Shown: piece by piece, positions 13,230 through 26,711 of the stretch
How the letters are laid out: every line of letters starts with the position of its first letter
Position numbering within the stretch: position 1 is the first letter of the stretch
Origin: Diadema setosum
Lineage: Eukaryota > Echinodermata > Echinoidea > Diadematoida > Diadematidae
Direction of reading: 5' to 3'
Length of the DNA stretch: 64,000 nucleotides
Assembly (NCBI GenBank): GCA_033980235.1
Contig: CM067067.1
Location: forward strand, 10,007,901 to 10,071,900
Notes under the pieces: generated by a model
Database searches by the model: none
The model's input: only the letters and a program-made list of their open reading frames with translations
Told to the model about the DNA's origin: nothing
Position numbers and translations under genes: made by a program

Positions 13230-15260
13230 CTGCGGCATTGGAGAAAAACGGGGAAAGCGAACGAGAAAGAGAAAAGAGAGAGAATAAAATAGTATGTGAG
13301 TGTGATAACATTGGCATGAAAACAGCGATGACATCACCAAAGTTAACATAGTGAAAACAACAACTATCTTAACATCTAGAGCAGACATCGACAATCGACT
13401 AGAATGAAAGTCGTTTCTTTAATTAATGAAGACATCTGGGGCGATTTCGTGGTTGGAACTGCCTGGATGGAAAGGAAGAGTCCCAAGGAGGATATTTCCG
13501 ACGCATGAGGTTACGGTTTAGTTAGAATCGAGCATTCGTCATCATTTATTTAGATATGATATCTCTTTGCAACATGCACGGCACGACTACCACTGTCATG
13601 TACACACAGGCGCAAAACGAGCGACAGACAATAAAACCGTGCTCCGTGGCGGAACGTGGTGTGATGTACAATGCATGCAGAATGAAACAGCTATTTTGAC
13701 AAATGTATTGATTTCTTGTGATAACGTACGAATTGCTAATACATCGCATTCCGAGCTCAGATTTTTCTTTAGTAACACGCGATACTTAAGTCTGTCAGAC
13801 CTTAATCACTGTACGAAGAGAGTAAAAAAAAAAAAAAAAAAAAAAAAAACTCTAATTTGCTGATGTAAGTTTTTGTGTATAACTCAACGACATTTGTATC
13901 ATATTCCAAGCCATAATTCTGTTGCTTACATATGTTTTTCACAGTCTGCACATAATAACTTTGTACCGTTTATCACACTTTGTGTACGTTTTGCTTCATT
14001 CACATTCTCCGACAAGAAATTATGTGATTTGGATATGTACCTTATCTTAAAACGCAAAAGATGAAAAACTAAAGATTGAATAAAATAATTGATAAACGGA
14101 TGCATCAATTCATAAATGAATGAATTAATGAAAAGATGAAAACAGATAAATTAATATATTAGAGATAAAGATAAGAGAGGTGTTTAAATGAAGCATCAAT
14201 AAATGGTACAATTCAATGTTCGTCGTTGATATTCTTCGATTTCATTGACATTTGAAACTCTTTGCCAGTGCGTATCCATGTTCTGCCTCTATCACTCTAC
14301 AGACACTTTACTTCCGACAGTGAAGAATGGGGCAGGAAAAATCCTTCTAGAGAGAGGGGGGGGGGGGACATAATGAAAATGTTACAGAATATCACAATCG
14401 CACAAAGTGTGTGTGTAATCAATATTGATGTGTGATGATACATGTGTGATGATACTTATAAATGTTGATGACGCATTTATTAATCTAATTCCGTTTTCCT
14501 TTATTAGGGTAGTCCTTTCATCTCGCTATATAGGAAGCGCTCTGACAAAGGACCATGCTACACCTGCAAATACAATTTGAGTCAAAGACACATAGAAAAA
14601 CGGTAGAGAATAAGGAAAACAGATACAGTACATATATCACTACAAGAGAATTACATGATTGTACACAAATCATAAGAATTATTCAAATCCAGAAGAGACA
14701 AAAACAAAATACACAATAAACACAAACACCCATCCCGACACACACAGACACGCGCGCGCTCGCTCGCTCGCGGGTTCACTTTAATACTGAATACTTGCGT
14801 TTAATACATAAGGCCTAAACGCTATGCTATAATTCAGAAGTTCTAAATATAGTATACAGATGTATGGCGGAGAAAATCAACTTCATCTATAGCCCAAAAG
14901 CATGTTGCAATGTCATTTAAACGAGTTTATACAGAGGTAGCGTTTCCGAAGGAAATCGGGTGAGTTCACATCTACCCAAGATAGACTTAGTGTGACCACA
15001 TTTTGCGAAGCGGACCTTGAAAGATTATTTCCTTAATCCTGATTATGACTGCACTCTAAGTAAAAGTAAATAAAAGCGCCAATCTTTTCTCCTTCTACGA
15101 CTATATACACTGACAGCTACAAGGCAATATTAAATCTCTTCGGGTGCGTGTAGGCGCTACTCAAGGCGCTATCTATAGGTCTCATCTGTCGTTCGATTAG
15201 TGTCATTCTCGCACACCGAATGCGCACCATCTTTAATCCCAAACGGAGCATTCATTGCCT

Positions 15261-15274
15261 GTTGCCATGGCAAC
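15261..15274. promoter_or_regulatory. RFX X-box-like palindrome
   Basis: GTTGCCATGGCAAC is a perfect palindrome and a full match to the X-box consensus GTNRCC-N(0-3)-RGYAAC bound by RFX factors. It is intronic, and function is inferred from sequence only. Confidence 0.45.
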
Positions 15275-16042
15275 GCCCCTTTCTGGGTCCCCAGTGAGAT
15301 CGGGGGTGAAGAGCGGGACTTGCGGATCAGATGTCTTGACGACAGACACCAGGCTTCGTTGCGTTGGTTGGCACTTGAACCTCACAATCTTGTTGTGATC
15401 ACCAGAAGTCACCACTTGCTGTGATGAGAGATAACTTCATATCGCACCATATCATCATGTATTCCACCCCCTCCCCTCCCCTCGAGAAACAAAAAGAAGG
15501 AAAAGAGAACGTCTGCTACGTTTCCTAAAGGTATAACTGTTCACGAAGACTGAAATAAAAGAAAAGCTCGCTTGCCGATCGTCTCGCTGATGGCAGATGA
15601 AGCTCAAAATAACATGCTTGGTGTGTCATGAACCGTGCAGCTGTTAGAAAACAAGGATGGTCATTTTTTTTTCCAAGGGAGGTATGCCCCAAGCAGGGAA
15701 CCCGCGCCTAGCCTGCAGTGGTTATGTCTACAGGGTTAGGATTGCGTGGCAAATCTCGTCTCTGTTAGGAGAGTTGAATTACTCGATCTCGGCGTCAATA
15801 TACGCACTGACCTTGGCTAAGACAAATTTGATCCCCGAGATCACGGCAAATTGATGTCTCCCAGACCTCCCCGCCGTAGTGCCAGTCTCCTCCCAGGCGA
15901 CTCTGGCAACTAAACATTTCTCTTTCCCATTCGGTTAACATCAAAGAATTTAAATTACGGATTAAACAAGAAGTCCCATGACGCGGGTGCTGAAGATACA
16001 GAAATGGCGGCGCAAATGCTGAACCTTACCGCGATCCGTGTC

Positions 16043-16057
16043 GTTTCCAAGGGCAAC
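16043..16057. promoter_or_regulatory. RFX X-box-like site, imperfect
   Basis: GTTTCCAAGGGCAAC has a good right half-site (GGCAAC) and one mismatch in the left. It lies 0.8 kb from the perfect site at 15261. Confidence 0.25.
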
Positions 16058-18787
16058 CGCTCTCGGCTGTGCCTCGTCATTGATTCTTGGCGCTTTTTTT
16101 TAACCCCCTGTCTTAACCCTCTTATTCACACCGTCTCAAATTGCCCTAGACGTTATACACATACCTGCTGCCAACGACGATTATAGACTTAAGCCTAGTA
16201 GTCGTCAAACAAAGGGTGTTCGCCGCTCATGGCGGTAAAGCTGCAAAAAGCACGAGTATCAAACCGCGTTGTATTGAAGTAAGCCCTAACGCTAAACCGT
16301 AAGCCTCCCATTGTCAAAGCGATATGCTAAGGGGATGTGGAAAGCCTTTACAAACTCCATCCTACGCCATTTCCCCCACTCACCCCCCCCCAAAAAAAAA
16401 AAAAGAAAAAAAAAACCCACATTCAACCCAAATTCCCCTTAAAAAAGAATTAATAAAAAAAATACACACATAAAAGAGAATAAAATCATACCATGCTTTC
16501 CTTGTCGAAGTCTCACCTTTGTTTTGGCAATGAGAAGCATCGTTCCCCTCTCCCCCATCCTCGCCCCACCCCGAAAAAAAGAGGAGAAAACTAAGAGAAA
16601 ATACAGAGAAAAATGTGTGTGTGTGTGTGTGTGTGTCTGTCTGTCTATGTGTGTGTGAAGATGGCGATAAACAACAATGAAGATTAGGGTTTTCCATGAC
16701 ATTCTAGATGTCTAAAGGGATAACAGTAGCAGGGTTATATCACTCTACTGCACTATGACACGTACTCTCGCGCTTACCAGATAAAGTTTATCGGTTGTAG
16801 ATTGCACATCGAGTAATAATGATGCTCCTAATAACCGTAAATGGAAGAAGATGAAGATTGGCTTGTCAGCTAGTTACTCGTGAGTAAGAATAATTAAGTT
16901 CCATTCTGTATCCAGGAAACAGCCTTTGCTTGCCAGCCACGGTTGTGTCTGCAGTAAGAATTTGACTCATCAGTAGAAATTCAGCTATAGCACGCTTCTC
17001 GCGTCACGTGATTCATTTCTAATCATTGTTATTGTCGTAACAGTTTTCCCGGACGAACATTTTCTTTCATGGGGTTGAAGAAAGACGGTAGGAGAAGTGA
17101 CTGAAATGTGGACTTACAGCTTTTTGCTGGGAACAAAGGTAAAGGCTAACTGTCGTAATCTAGATGAACGATAAATAACTGTTGAAGAGGCGTGCTCAAA
17201 CGGGAAGTGTTGTTGTTGTTTCTCTTTAGAATAAGCACAAAATATCTGAAGAGATTCATAGGATCTCTTTCTGCTTCATGCAGAGGAACGTGGTGTGCTC
17301 CACCCACAATCTAATTTAGCTTGTACAAATATACATTGAAAACATCATTCTCTCTTTTTTTTTCATTTGATATGTATCTGACTCCAAACTTTTGTAAACG
17401 GGATAAAAGTAAAAAAAAAAAGACAGAAAAGAAAAATGGGGAAAAAATTGCTAAACTGCCACTCGCTCCCTAATCAGATGGCACCATTGAGATATAATAT
17501 ACTGAAGATGTGTTGTTATTATTCATCTCTACGGGTGGCACCAACCGACTGTCTTAAATTCAACAGATTGCTCGGTGAATGCCAACGATACAAGCTTATA
17601 GATTTGTCACACCATCCCCTCGTTATCCCTCCAAAAATCTGCCACACTCTTATAAGTGTCACCTCATTTCCGCTCTTGTCGAATTCACCGCGACTTGCCC
17701 CGTCAAACTTCCGGCGGACTTCGCCAATAGAACTTCCGATCTGTCACCGACATCGCAACGAACTTGCGATCTCCTTAGTGATTACATTCACGTTTTTTTT
17801 TTATATCAAAAGGACGGATTTTTTTTTTCTTCAGAATTCTTGTTTAGTCATTTGGTTTTCGTCTGGAGCATTCTATCTAATGTAAATGGATAAAAGAAAT
17901 TGTAAAAATGGGCACTTGAGGCAAAATAGGGCTTAACAAAAGAAAGCAATCAAGAATCAAGCTGATTACACAATTACAGAGTCGCGCACTGTTTCCGTTC
18001 AACTTCCTTTGCTGATCGTTTCATCGTTTTATCAGGCCCTTTCCGTTCGACCTGTTCTGTCTCTCGTCGCCGAAGTCATGAGGTAAGAAGCCACTAAGCA
18101 AAGAGGAGGGGGAGGGGTAGCGGTAGGGAAGTAGCTAAAACCGGCGTGAGTCAGGTAGTTTGTTAGGCTTGCACAAAATGTGTCTTTTTGGCAAACCGGG
18201 GATTAATCATTAACGACAGACGACCAATGGTAAATTCTCATAAAAAAAAGGAGAGACCATTAAGCAACGTGTCACACCTGTTGCTTCACAGGGTCGTTAT
18301 CTCCTTTGGCGCTCTACCTTTATGTCTCTCGTGGTCCAACCCTCACGAATACTGCAGACCCTGGACAAGGCTAAACTTTGTATGTACAGCCACAGTTTAA
18401 GCTGAGTTAATGAGGACTTTACAACGATGTATACAACGGGAGCGTAACATTCCGAACCAGACAGATGTTCTTTTCAAGAATAGAAGTAAATGTTTTTGAT
18501 GATGTCAACTTTAACTCATTTGCATGACGTTGGTTTACTCTTGTGAATGTCATGCGGCGTAATGTTTGAAAATGACTTAACGAGAAACACTAAATTTTTG
18601 TGTGTTGATATGAAATTCACTTTTGTGTCGAATCTGACCTTGCACACATTCTAACTGGTTGTCAACATCCCCATCTTTCTTTGCAGCAGCAATCCGCTGA
18701 TGTTATTTAAAGTATAGAAAATGTTAATGGAAAGAATTCCGCGTTTCGGAGGGCCAAATCCGCCTGTCGCGTGCATTGACTCTTATA

Positions 18788-18814
18788 CACACACACACAC
18801 ACACACGCACACGC

Positions 18815-18859
<45 letters not shown>

Positions 18860-18872
18860 CACATACACATAT
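18788..18872. repeat. (CA)n / (CACG) compound microsatellite
   Basis: CA repeat with several GCACAC interruptions; a second short (CA)n follows at 19061-19082. Confidence 0.93.
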
Positions 18873-19399
18873 GAAGGAAGGACGAAAAGTGTAAACATTA
18901 CGATTATCAAGGTCGTTCGGCCTATTACGGCGGGCAAATACCGCAGTCGCCAGACGAGGAAATTACGCCCTTGTCATTCGTAAAATCGAAGGAAAAAACA
19001 AAACAAAAAACAAAACAAGCTATACAAGGAGCAAACGCTAAAGAAAAGGATGAACAAGATCACACACACACACACACACACATGAGATTGAAGGACGAAG
19101 AGAAAAAATTGGAAAGAGCGGAGGATTGAGAGAAGGTGATGTAATGATATGTCAGGCTGTCAACAGACCGGGGACATTCAGACATGTTAGAGCGAAAGTT
19201 TGAAGGGAAAGCACTGTACATGCAGGGCACGCCTGCAGAAGACAATGTAGAGTCATGAGGTAATGATTACTAAAAGAAGAATGTTGACACTAAAAATGAT
19301 ATCGACAAAAAAATTTAGTCAACAATAGCAGTAAAGTAAGATTGGGAAAATGTTTGTGACGCTGATGACGATTACAATACAAAGTAAGCAAAATGATAA

Positions 19400-19925
19400 T
19401 AATAGAAGTAATAGTAGTAGTAGTAGTAGTAGTAGTAGTAGAAATAGTAGCAGTAATATATAGTAGTAGCAGTAGTACTTGTATTAGTATCAGTATTAGT
19501 ATTAGTATTAGTATTAGTATTAGTATTAGTATTAGTATTAGTATTAGTATTAGTATTAGTATTAGTATTAGTATTAGTATTAGTATTAGTAATAGTATTA
19601 GTATTAGTATTAGCATTAGCATTAGTATTAGTATTAGTATAAGTATTAGTATTAGTATTAGTAATAGTATTAGTAATAGTATTAGTATTAGAAATAGTAC
19701 TAGTATTAGTAATAGTATTAGTATTAGTAATAGTATTAGTAATAGTATTAGTATTAGTATTAGAATAAGTATTAGTTCTAGTATTAGTATTAGTAATAGT
19801 AATAGTATTAGTAATAGTATTAGTATTAGTATTAGTAATAGTAATAGTATTAGTAATAGTATTAGTATTAGTAATAGTATTAGTATTATTACTAGTATTA
19901 GTTAGTATTATTATTATTAGTAGTA
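19400..19925 (+). repeat. (TATTAG)n hexanucleotide array with AATAG variants
   Basis: The array opens with (TAG)n at about 19411-19440 and then runs as TATTAG units, nearly perfect from about 19477 to 19590. It becomes progressively mixed with AATAG and GTAATAG variants to about 19900. All frames translate to Ser-Ile, Asn-Thr or Leu-Ile repeats with no biological meaning. Confidence 0.92.
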
Positions 19926-21539
19926 TTAGTAGTAGCAGTAGCAATGATGATAATAACAATAACGATATAAACAATAATGATGACGTTGATCGTAGGAAGA
20001 AGAGAAAGAGTGACAATAATAAGAGCAAGAATATGAGCATCAAGATGACAAGGATTATGGTTATGGAGGAGCGAGAGAAAGAGAAAGGTAAAGTGTATTA
20101 CATGCGACGGGAAGACAGGCAGGTCTAATTAGAAACTGCAGCGACTCATGCTTGTAAAGCCATTTTGTTTAAACAGGCTTTTTTTATGTACCTCCTCGCA
20201 AATTAACAGGACAAACAGAGCGGGAAATACATCGATCGGGGCACACGATGACAATATCACAAACATTTCAAACTTGGAGAGTCTCGTGCCCAGAGGGCGG
20301 GAGTGGCAATAGATTGTCGATATAGCGACTTCGAGCGGGATAAACAATATCAAAGACCGTGCCATCGAGATGACTAAAGATTCCCGTGTTGACGGCGAAA
20401 ATGTATGGAATCGCGACGGACGCACGAACATAAAGGACAGCACTTTAACTCGGCTGAAAGACCTTTACCACGCTGCATATCAACATCAATTATAGTGAGA
20501 AACATATAAGATGACTCACAAAGAATGTAACGTCGTTAATGCCACACAAAGATTTCGTTTCACAACTATGCACTGCAGTAATCTCAGTTACAAGTAATAC
20601 TGTGTGAAGAAAAAAAAAAAAGATTATGAACACGCCCCTAACATACTGCTTTTTTGTCTAGCATCTTGTCTTGTAGAACACACGAATGTCGTATAAACAT
20701 CATGCATGACATTATGGGCTTTCTAGTGTGCTTTTCCTTAATTCTCGAGTCTTCTCAAAGTTTTTTTTCCCCACTGAACATAGCGCCCTCTAATGTTCAT
20801 ACAACATAACACGAGGTCAATTGCCATCATGTGATCGTTGTTGCTTCCCCCCCCCCCCCATGTTCCGTTTTGCCGTAAAGTTGTGATTGCACTTTATACT
20901 AGATACCTTACAGTCGTGTGTGGAGACTGTGGAATAATCTTGAAAGAGGAGTACAAACATTGGAAGAAAAAAAAAAGGTAAAGAGCACTGAAACCGAACC
21001 CTCCATCTTCGACTCGAGGCTGTAGTTGTTGTCTTTTTGTTTAATTTCTAGCCATCCACATGGACGATACAATCGACCTGGTTTTCTCGTCACCCGCTCT
21101 TCTTCTGCAGCTCGAACACTGCTGGACACACAGACGGAAATTTTCTCCTCTTTATCGCGTTCACTCCTTCGCGCAATGTCCTCAGAATAATATACCTTGG
21201 TTCAGATGATATTATATGGACCTCATTACGTTATGTAATGTATGCTTAGCTTTTCTACTGTAAAACTTTCATCCACGCAGATCAATCAGAATATTCAGGC
21301 ATGTGTGAGAAAAAAAAAAGACATCGAACACAAACAAACAAACAAACTAACGACAAACCGACAAACACACACCAACATCCTCGCGGCAACTTACATGAGA
21401 AAATAAGCATTTGTAGCATTTTTTTTAAAGACTATCGGAATTGCGGCTATTCCATAGATATAATTAAGCCATGATATATAGCCATAATTTTTGTCTTTCA
21501 AACAGAGAACCACAGATCTGCCGACAGGTACGCAAAATC

Positions 21540-21547
21540 TGACGTCA
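21540..21547. promoter_or_regulatory. CRE palindrome TGACGTCA beside exon donor
   Basis: Full CRE core starting eight bases beyond the donor of the exon at 21556 in transcript direction. It may be incidental. Confidence 0.2.
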
Positions 21548-21555
21548 CCACTCAC

Positions 21556-21630
21556 CTTGTAAAAACCGGTTACGGTGAAAATCTGCTGGTTGTTTCCCCA
21601 TACACTCTGCCCTGAATCCTGAGTATTCCC
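21556..21630 (-). CDS. Receptor guanylyl cyclase, exon 4 of 6 seen: start of kinase-homology domain
   Basis: This exon is 75 bp, 25 residues, phase 0 at both ends. The translation has a Ser/Gln/Asn-rich start (GNTQDSGQSVWGNN) and then QQIFTVTGFYK, equivalent to the QVFAKTAYYK or QIFANTGHFK strand that opens the kinase-homology domain in receptor guanylyl cyclases. The region corresponds to the glycine-rich loop of true kinases and, as usual in this family, lacks a full GxGxxG motif. The acceptor is excellent (tctttgcttattttgtatttttccag|GGG) and the donor is AAG|gtgagt. A palindromic CRE-type TGACGTCA sits in the intron a few bases after the donor. The exon is too small to be recognised without its neighbours but fits exactly between them in frame and by homology. 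Confidence 0.9.
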
Positions 21631-22370
21631 CTGGAAAAATACAAAATAAGCAAAGAAAGAGAGGAGAAAAACTGTGAGAAGATGCGACCCTTTTTCCGCA
21701 ACATTTTATTCAACTATATACCAGTCAAGTGCCAAAGGGAAGATGAAAAGTAGAGCACAAATTATATATTACGACTGCGAATTGAATACAGGAGTATACA
21801 GTAACCATATAAACTGTCATTTCAGGATCCAATGAAGCGAGATTTAAAAGTTTAGGTCTGCACTACCATGTCTTTGCAAATGAAGCTTGATGCATGCATG
21901 GTATACGTCTTCCATTGCACCACAAAAGATTCAAGAATCACCTAACTCTCAATACAGAAAGGTGTGCAGATATACCGACAAATAAATCTTGAAACAATAA
22001 AATGTCCAGTCTAAACAAACGCAAACATTTGAAGCTCTAAATCAAAACTTCTACATGGGTAACATTTGATGTGGAAAAAAAAAAGAATTGGTGAGTCTAA
22101 CAGGCAGCATTGGGACTCACCTGTATAAAACACACTCACACATACACACATACACACATACGCACACACAAATAAAACATAGACACGTGTAACTGCAACA
22201 ATGGCAGTTACATGTAGTTAGTTTTTCTTTTCCCAAAGAAGAAGCGATCCTGCACTCAAGACAAACAAAACTGAAACGTGTACCGAGCACGTGTTATTAC
22301 AGCGGCACTGATTCACTTCAATGTATTGTGTTGTCAGTGACCAATGGGACTAAACTGACCGATCAAATCT

Positions 22371-22754
22371 TAAAGGGGTGGTATAGTTTTGGTTGAGATG
22401 AGGCCTCAGGTTTCTAACTTTTTTGAGAGATAATGAGAAACTTCTAATGGCATATGAAATAGCATACAATTCTAAGAGGTATTCCAAGTTCATTTGATGG
22501 AAATTGGTTTTGAAATGGCTGAGGTATTCGGAAACAAAGAGATCCTAATAAAAGGAGGGACTCACATTTTTATTAGGACCACTTTGTTTTAGCTTGTTTT
22601 TGATATCTCAGCTATTTCAAAACCGATTTTCATCAAATAAAATTTTAATACCTCTTAGAATTGTAACCTCTAATATTTCATAAATGATTTCTATACTTGG
22701 CAAAAAGTTAAAATCTGAATCCACCATCTAAACCAAAACTATACCAGTCCTTTA
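22371..22754. mobile_element. MITE-like foldback element, family 1 copy B
   Basis: The element starts TAAAGGGGTGGTATAGTTTT and ends with the near-exact reverse complement (AAAACTATACCAGTCCTTTA). The arms fold around a central gatcctaataaaaggagg / tttttattaggacc pair. It shares long blocks with the copies at 11.5 kb and 61.7 kb, including caattctaagaggtat and ttttgaaatggctgag. It is non-coding, hence non-autonomous; the mobilising transposase is not in this window. Confidence 0.8.
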
Positions 22755-25159
22755 AATGAACACCGGAAAAGCATGGGATGGGATGTTGATTTGTAGCATG
22801 TCTAAAATGGCTAGTCGAAGAAGGGATACAACAACGAGACATATAACAACAACAACAACGAAACATATACATATCCGTCTTGCCCCCCCCCCCCTTCCCT
22901 TTCCGCAGTCAAGTAGTCTTGTATCAAGGGTACGGCTCCTCTTAAATACACTCCATGCATTCAAGAACGGAAATGACGTACCATAATCTTTTGTGGGGGG
23001 AGGGGTAGAGGGGGAAAGGCTTTAGAATAAACAATTCGTTGTTCGTTTACACCAAAGACTCATAACATAGTCATTGTTTATAATGTTGTTGTCCAATGGC
23101 AGGAACCTGTTGAGTATAATGGGGTATTGGCTTATACTACTTGTAAAACTTATCAAGAGGTTTTTCTGACCTTGATCTGAACAGCGTCCCCATTTACCCT
23201 ATCCCCTCACCGAACCCTCTCCTTTTCTATCACTTTTTCTCTCTCCAACTTCCATCCTGTATCGGACCGCACTACCTGGGCACGAGAGACTCGAGTATCT
23301 TCCTTTTTTCATCCTGCACCAACGTTTTTCCACGACTAGATTGCAACTCTCAACAGAAGCCGCTTTTCTTCCGCTCGAAACCGACGTCGAGCACACACAC
23401 AAACACACACAAAAACTTAACACAGATTACGAACTGAGGAGTACTCCTCTCTCTCTCGGTCACGTAAGAACAAACCACCGGGGACCTGCTCGAAATCCAG
23501 GCCGTATTCACCTCGCTTGCATCCACTCGTCTTCCCTACTTTCCCCTACCACTATAATCCGGCCATGGCACTTAAAGGACCATTCAACATCACCACATTT
23601 GAATCTTGAACGCTGTTGAAAAAGAAAGAACTTTCCCCATGCTTTTTATGCATTTGCATAAATCCAATACATGTTAGTGGTACTATACAGATGTGTGGTA
23701 GTATACAAACAACCACAACGTGCTCATATGTATATTAGCTGTGTCGGCTTAAGACAAATATGACTATAGCAACAAACTAACAACAAACAAAAAGTTATAA
23801 GAGTTTGATGCCAAAGTGCTTTCAAGATGTCTCCCTTGGGATCTACAATCGACTTTAGACATCATAAGAACGGGTACGCAGACCATTATTATTAGTTTTC
23901 TGGTATACTGTGACTGGTCTGGCCAAGTACTTAGTCGTATGAAACACGTAATTTTCTGGTGCGAACGCTTTTGTCTTTAGTTAGTTCAACGCCATTTATT
24001 GGTGTAAACTACAAACACGGTATTAAGTACACACGCACAGAGACGCAATACGCCATAACTTATATTTATGATGATGTGGTTGTTAGAATTCACTTCCTCA
24101 ATAAGGTTTCATACTTCATTGGTTCTTACATACATCGAATTCTGGCGGTAGAAAGAAGGTAGGCTGGAGTGCAGAAAGAGCGTATGTTTGTATAGGATGC
24201 GCTGTTACACACCTCAGAGCTAGAAGGCGCCACGACTTGTATTCAGGTCCGTGTGCGCAAGGAACTTCTATCAATTCCCTATAGGCTATAGACACTTGAT
24301 TTCCACCCGACTCACTCGTAGTGTACACTGCACGTGCGGACACGCGCGCGTTCTCACGGCAACACTGAATGCCTCTCCAGTGCTTTACGTGCTCTCCGTA
24401 CAAAAGAACTATACAAGGTCTTCCGATTGGTCACACCGCCATTCATTACACCTTCTCTAGGTGTGCCCACGTGATTGAAGCGCTGTTTGGGCCAATTATT
24501 TGCGACTTCCTTTCAGACAATTTCGATGCGCCTTCTCGCTTATTTGCATAATTTGTTCGACGAGGCTTCACTTATTTAAAAACTTTGGACCTGGAAAGAA
24601 AAACAACTGCACAAAGACACTCAACACTGTACATTATTTTTTTTTTTAATACACGTTTCTACATCGATGATACCGCAGTCTACACTGTGTGTGCCGAAAC
24701 TATTGGGTGCTAATGGACAGATGGAAGCGCGACTCAATCACTTTACATACATGATTAGCTCGCTACGTGCTGGGACGCGAGTTACCCTCATTTCATCACG
24801 AAAAACAAAAATCTCGCTCTTGTGTGTGTGTGTGGGGGGGGGGGGCGGATTTCGGCAAATGTGATACTGATTCAAGTCGCCAAATTCATAGAATGGTCTT
24901 GCAAGAGTAATCATCTTCATTGTGTCAACCAAAACTACAGAGAGGTTTTGCAACAAAGGTTTGAGTTTCCATTATTCTCTTTGAAAATGTAATGCTTAGG
25001 AGAAAAGCGCAGTTTTGCTGGGTAGACTACAACAAAGTGACCACAACAGTGCGGTGTGCATACCACAAGATCCACCATCTTCACTAAACGTTGAAAGTTG
25101 ACGGGTACAAAACGACTTCAGCTTCCGCTCGGTTATTGACCTCCTTCTATGCACACTTT

Positions 25160-25163
<4 letters not shown>

Positions 25164-25205
<42 letters not shown>
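25164..25205. repeat. (GT)n microsatellite
   Basis: About 42 bp of GT, followed by an imperfect TGTTTGTGTGTATG tail. Confidence 0.93.
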
Positions 25206-25208
<3 letters not shown>

Positions 25209-26061
25209 TGTGTATGTATGTTTGTATCCTACTGTGAAAGGGGCCTAATCCTTATCTATCTCTCACTTAAAGCACCCGGTAGTCTACAAGGCTTTGTCCT
25301 GTCGTTTTGGAATAATTCAGCAGATTGAGTGCAAATTGAAGCTCGAAGGGAAGATTTCCTGGAACAGCCAGAGGGTACATGAAAACGAGAAAGTTTTAAT
25401 CACAAGTCCCAGCTCTCATCTCGATCTAGTTTTTATTTTTCTTTCCATTGCAAATGTCCTCCTGTCTGTCTTCCTATACTGCAATCTCTACACCTCCCTC
25501 TGCGCGTGCATTCCTATAAGGCTATCCAGGTATAAAGATATGACCATACCCCCACGGAATTATCGAATTTTCTTCCCGTAACCTTGTCCACAAATCGAGG
25601 CGGATGACCCGATAGCTGTGACTGATCCTACAGCGATGATCTTGATGTAGATTTACGGACTTGCTCATGACCGTGGATGGCGAGTCTCGATTGCCTTCGT
25701 TATCGGGATCTCAAGCCGAACCGATTCTGACTGGCCGGAGGAGTAACCGGGGGAACATTTATGACGTTTCACAGACCCCGGGTCCCGATTTGATTGATTA
25801 CACGCTTCATTCTATGCATCTCTCCTATAACTCAGGATTATACAATTATGGCGGGGGAAAATCTGCGTGCGGGCACTTCTATGGCGCGAGTTGACTTTTT
25901 TTTTTTCATTATAGGATCCGATGACAGCGAGGCTAACGCGTTCGTGGATGGCAACACGGGGGCACGTCCGTCCACATTGCGCCGACCGATTGTTGCCATA
26001 CGTTGAATGATCAACATCAGCTATACATTACTCACACATTCGAGTGGACGAATCATGTTAC

Positions 26062-26095
<34 letters not shown>

Positions 26096-26637
26096 AAGAG
26101 AGAACCAAGTCGCCTTCTCCTGCCAGCATGCTCGCTCGCTACTATCAACAGACAGCACGGTAGGCTGAAATAACTAACTCTATCTCCATCACATATTCTC
26201 TCCCTCGTCTCCATTCCTCCTCTGCCACTTTCTCGTCTGCAAATTTTTCACCAAAACAAAGAAAATAGTACATTCTTATTATCACAGACAACTTCATTCA
26301 GTATCATTTTTGTAACCCGATAAAACATACAATATAGATGCCAAGGCCTGCAATGATAGTAAAAAGCAGCAAGTAGCAAAAAAAAAAAAAAAAAAAAATG
26401 CCCTAACTAAAAAGACTTTCCCCCGATCTATTTATTTTCGCTTTGATTTATAGATCCATCATCAGGGGTTTGACGGCCAACAAGTTACTTATCACGCACG
26501 CTTACGTCAGTTAGATCCATGGAGGGTCGTAGAGGCGGACGCTTAGGGAGCAGTAACGGTGGCACTGGCCATGTTTACACGGAGCACGGTCATTATTGAG
26601 GCTTCTTATGTCTTTCATAGCAGGGAGCATTTCCGAG

Positions 26638-26640
<3 letters not shown>

Positions 26641-26706
<66 letters not shown>
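26641..26706. repeat. (GT)n microsatellite
   Basis: 66 bp of pure GT dinucleotide. Confidence 0.95.

Positions 26707-26711
<5 letters not shown>

Larger units (their letters stand above)
13230..21555 (-). other. Intron between exons at 21556 and 13152 (8.3 kb)
   Basis: This is a phase-0 intron. It contains a long A run at 13826-13849, a CG-alternating spot near 14751-14771, two X-box-like motifs (15261 and 16043), a (GT)n patch at 16616-16657, a compound (CA)n array at 18788-18872, a shorter one at 19061-19082, and the long (TATTAG)n array at about 19400-19925. The stretches 14800-16350 and 17000-18700 are unique sequence with no exon that I can identify. Confidence 0.75.

Noticed and set aside
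19290..20043. Long Asn-Thr, Ile-Leu and Ser-Ile repeat open frames
   Set aside because: Direct translations of the (TATTAG)n array in all frames.
20129..20443. 104-codon minus-strand open frame
   Set aside because: No recognisable motif, and it sits in an intron of the gene between exons that join in phase without it.
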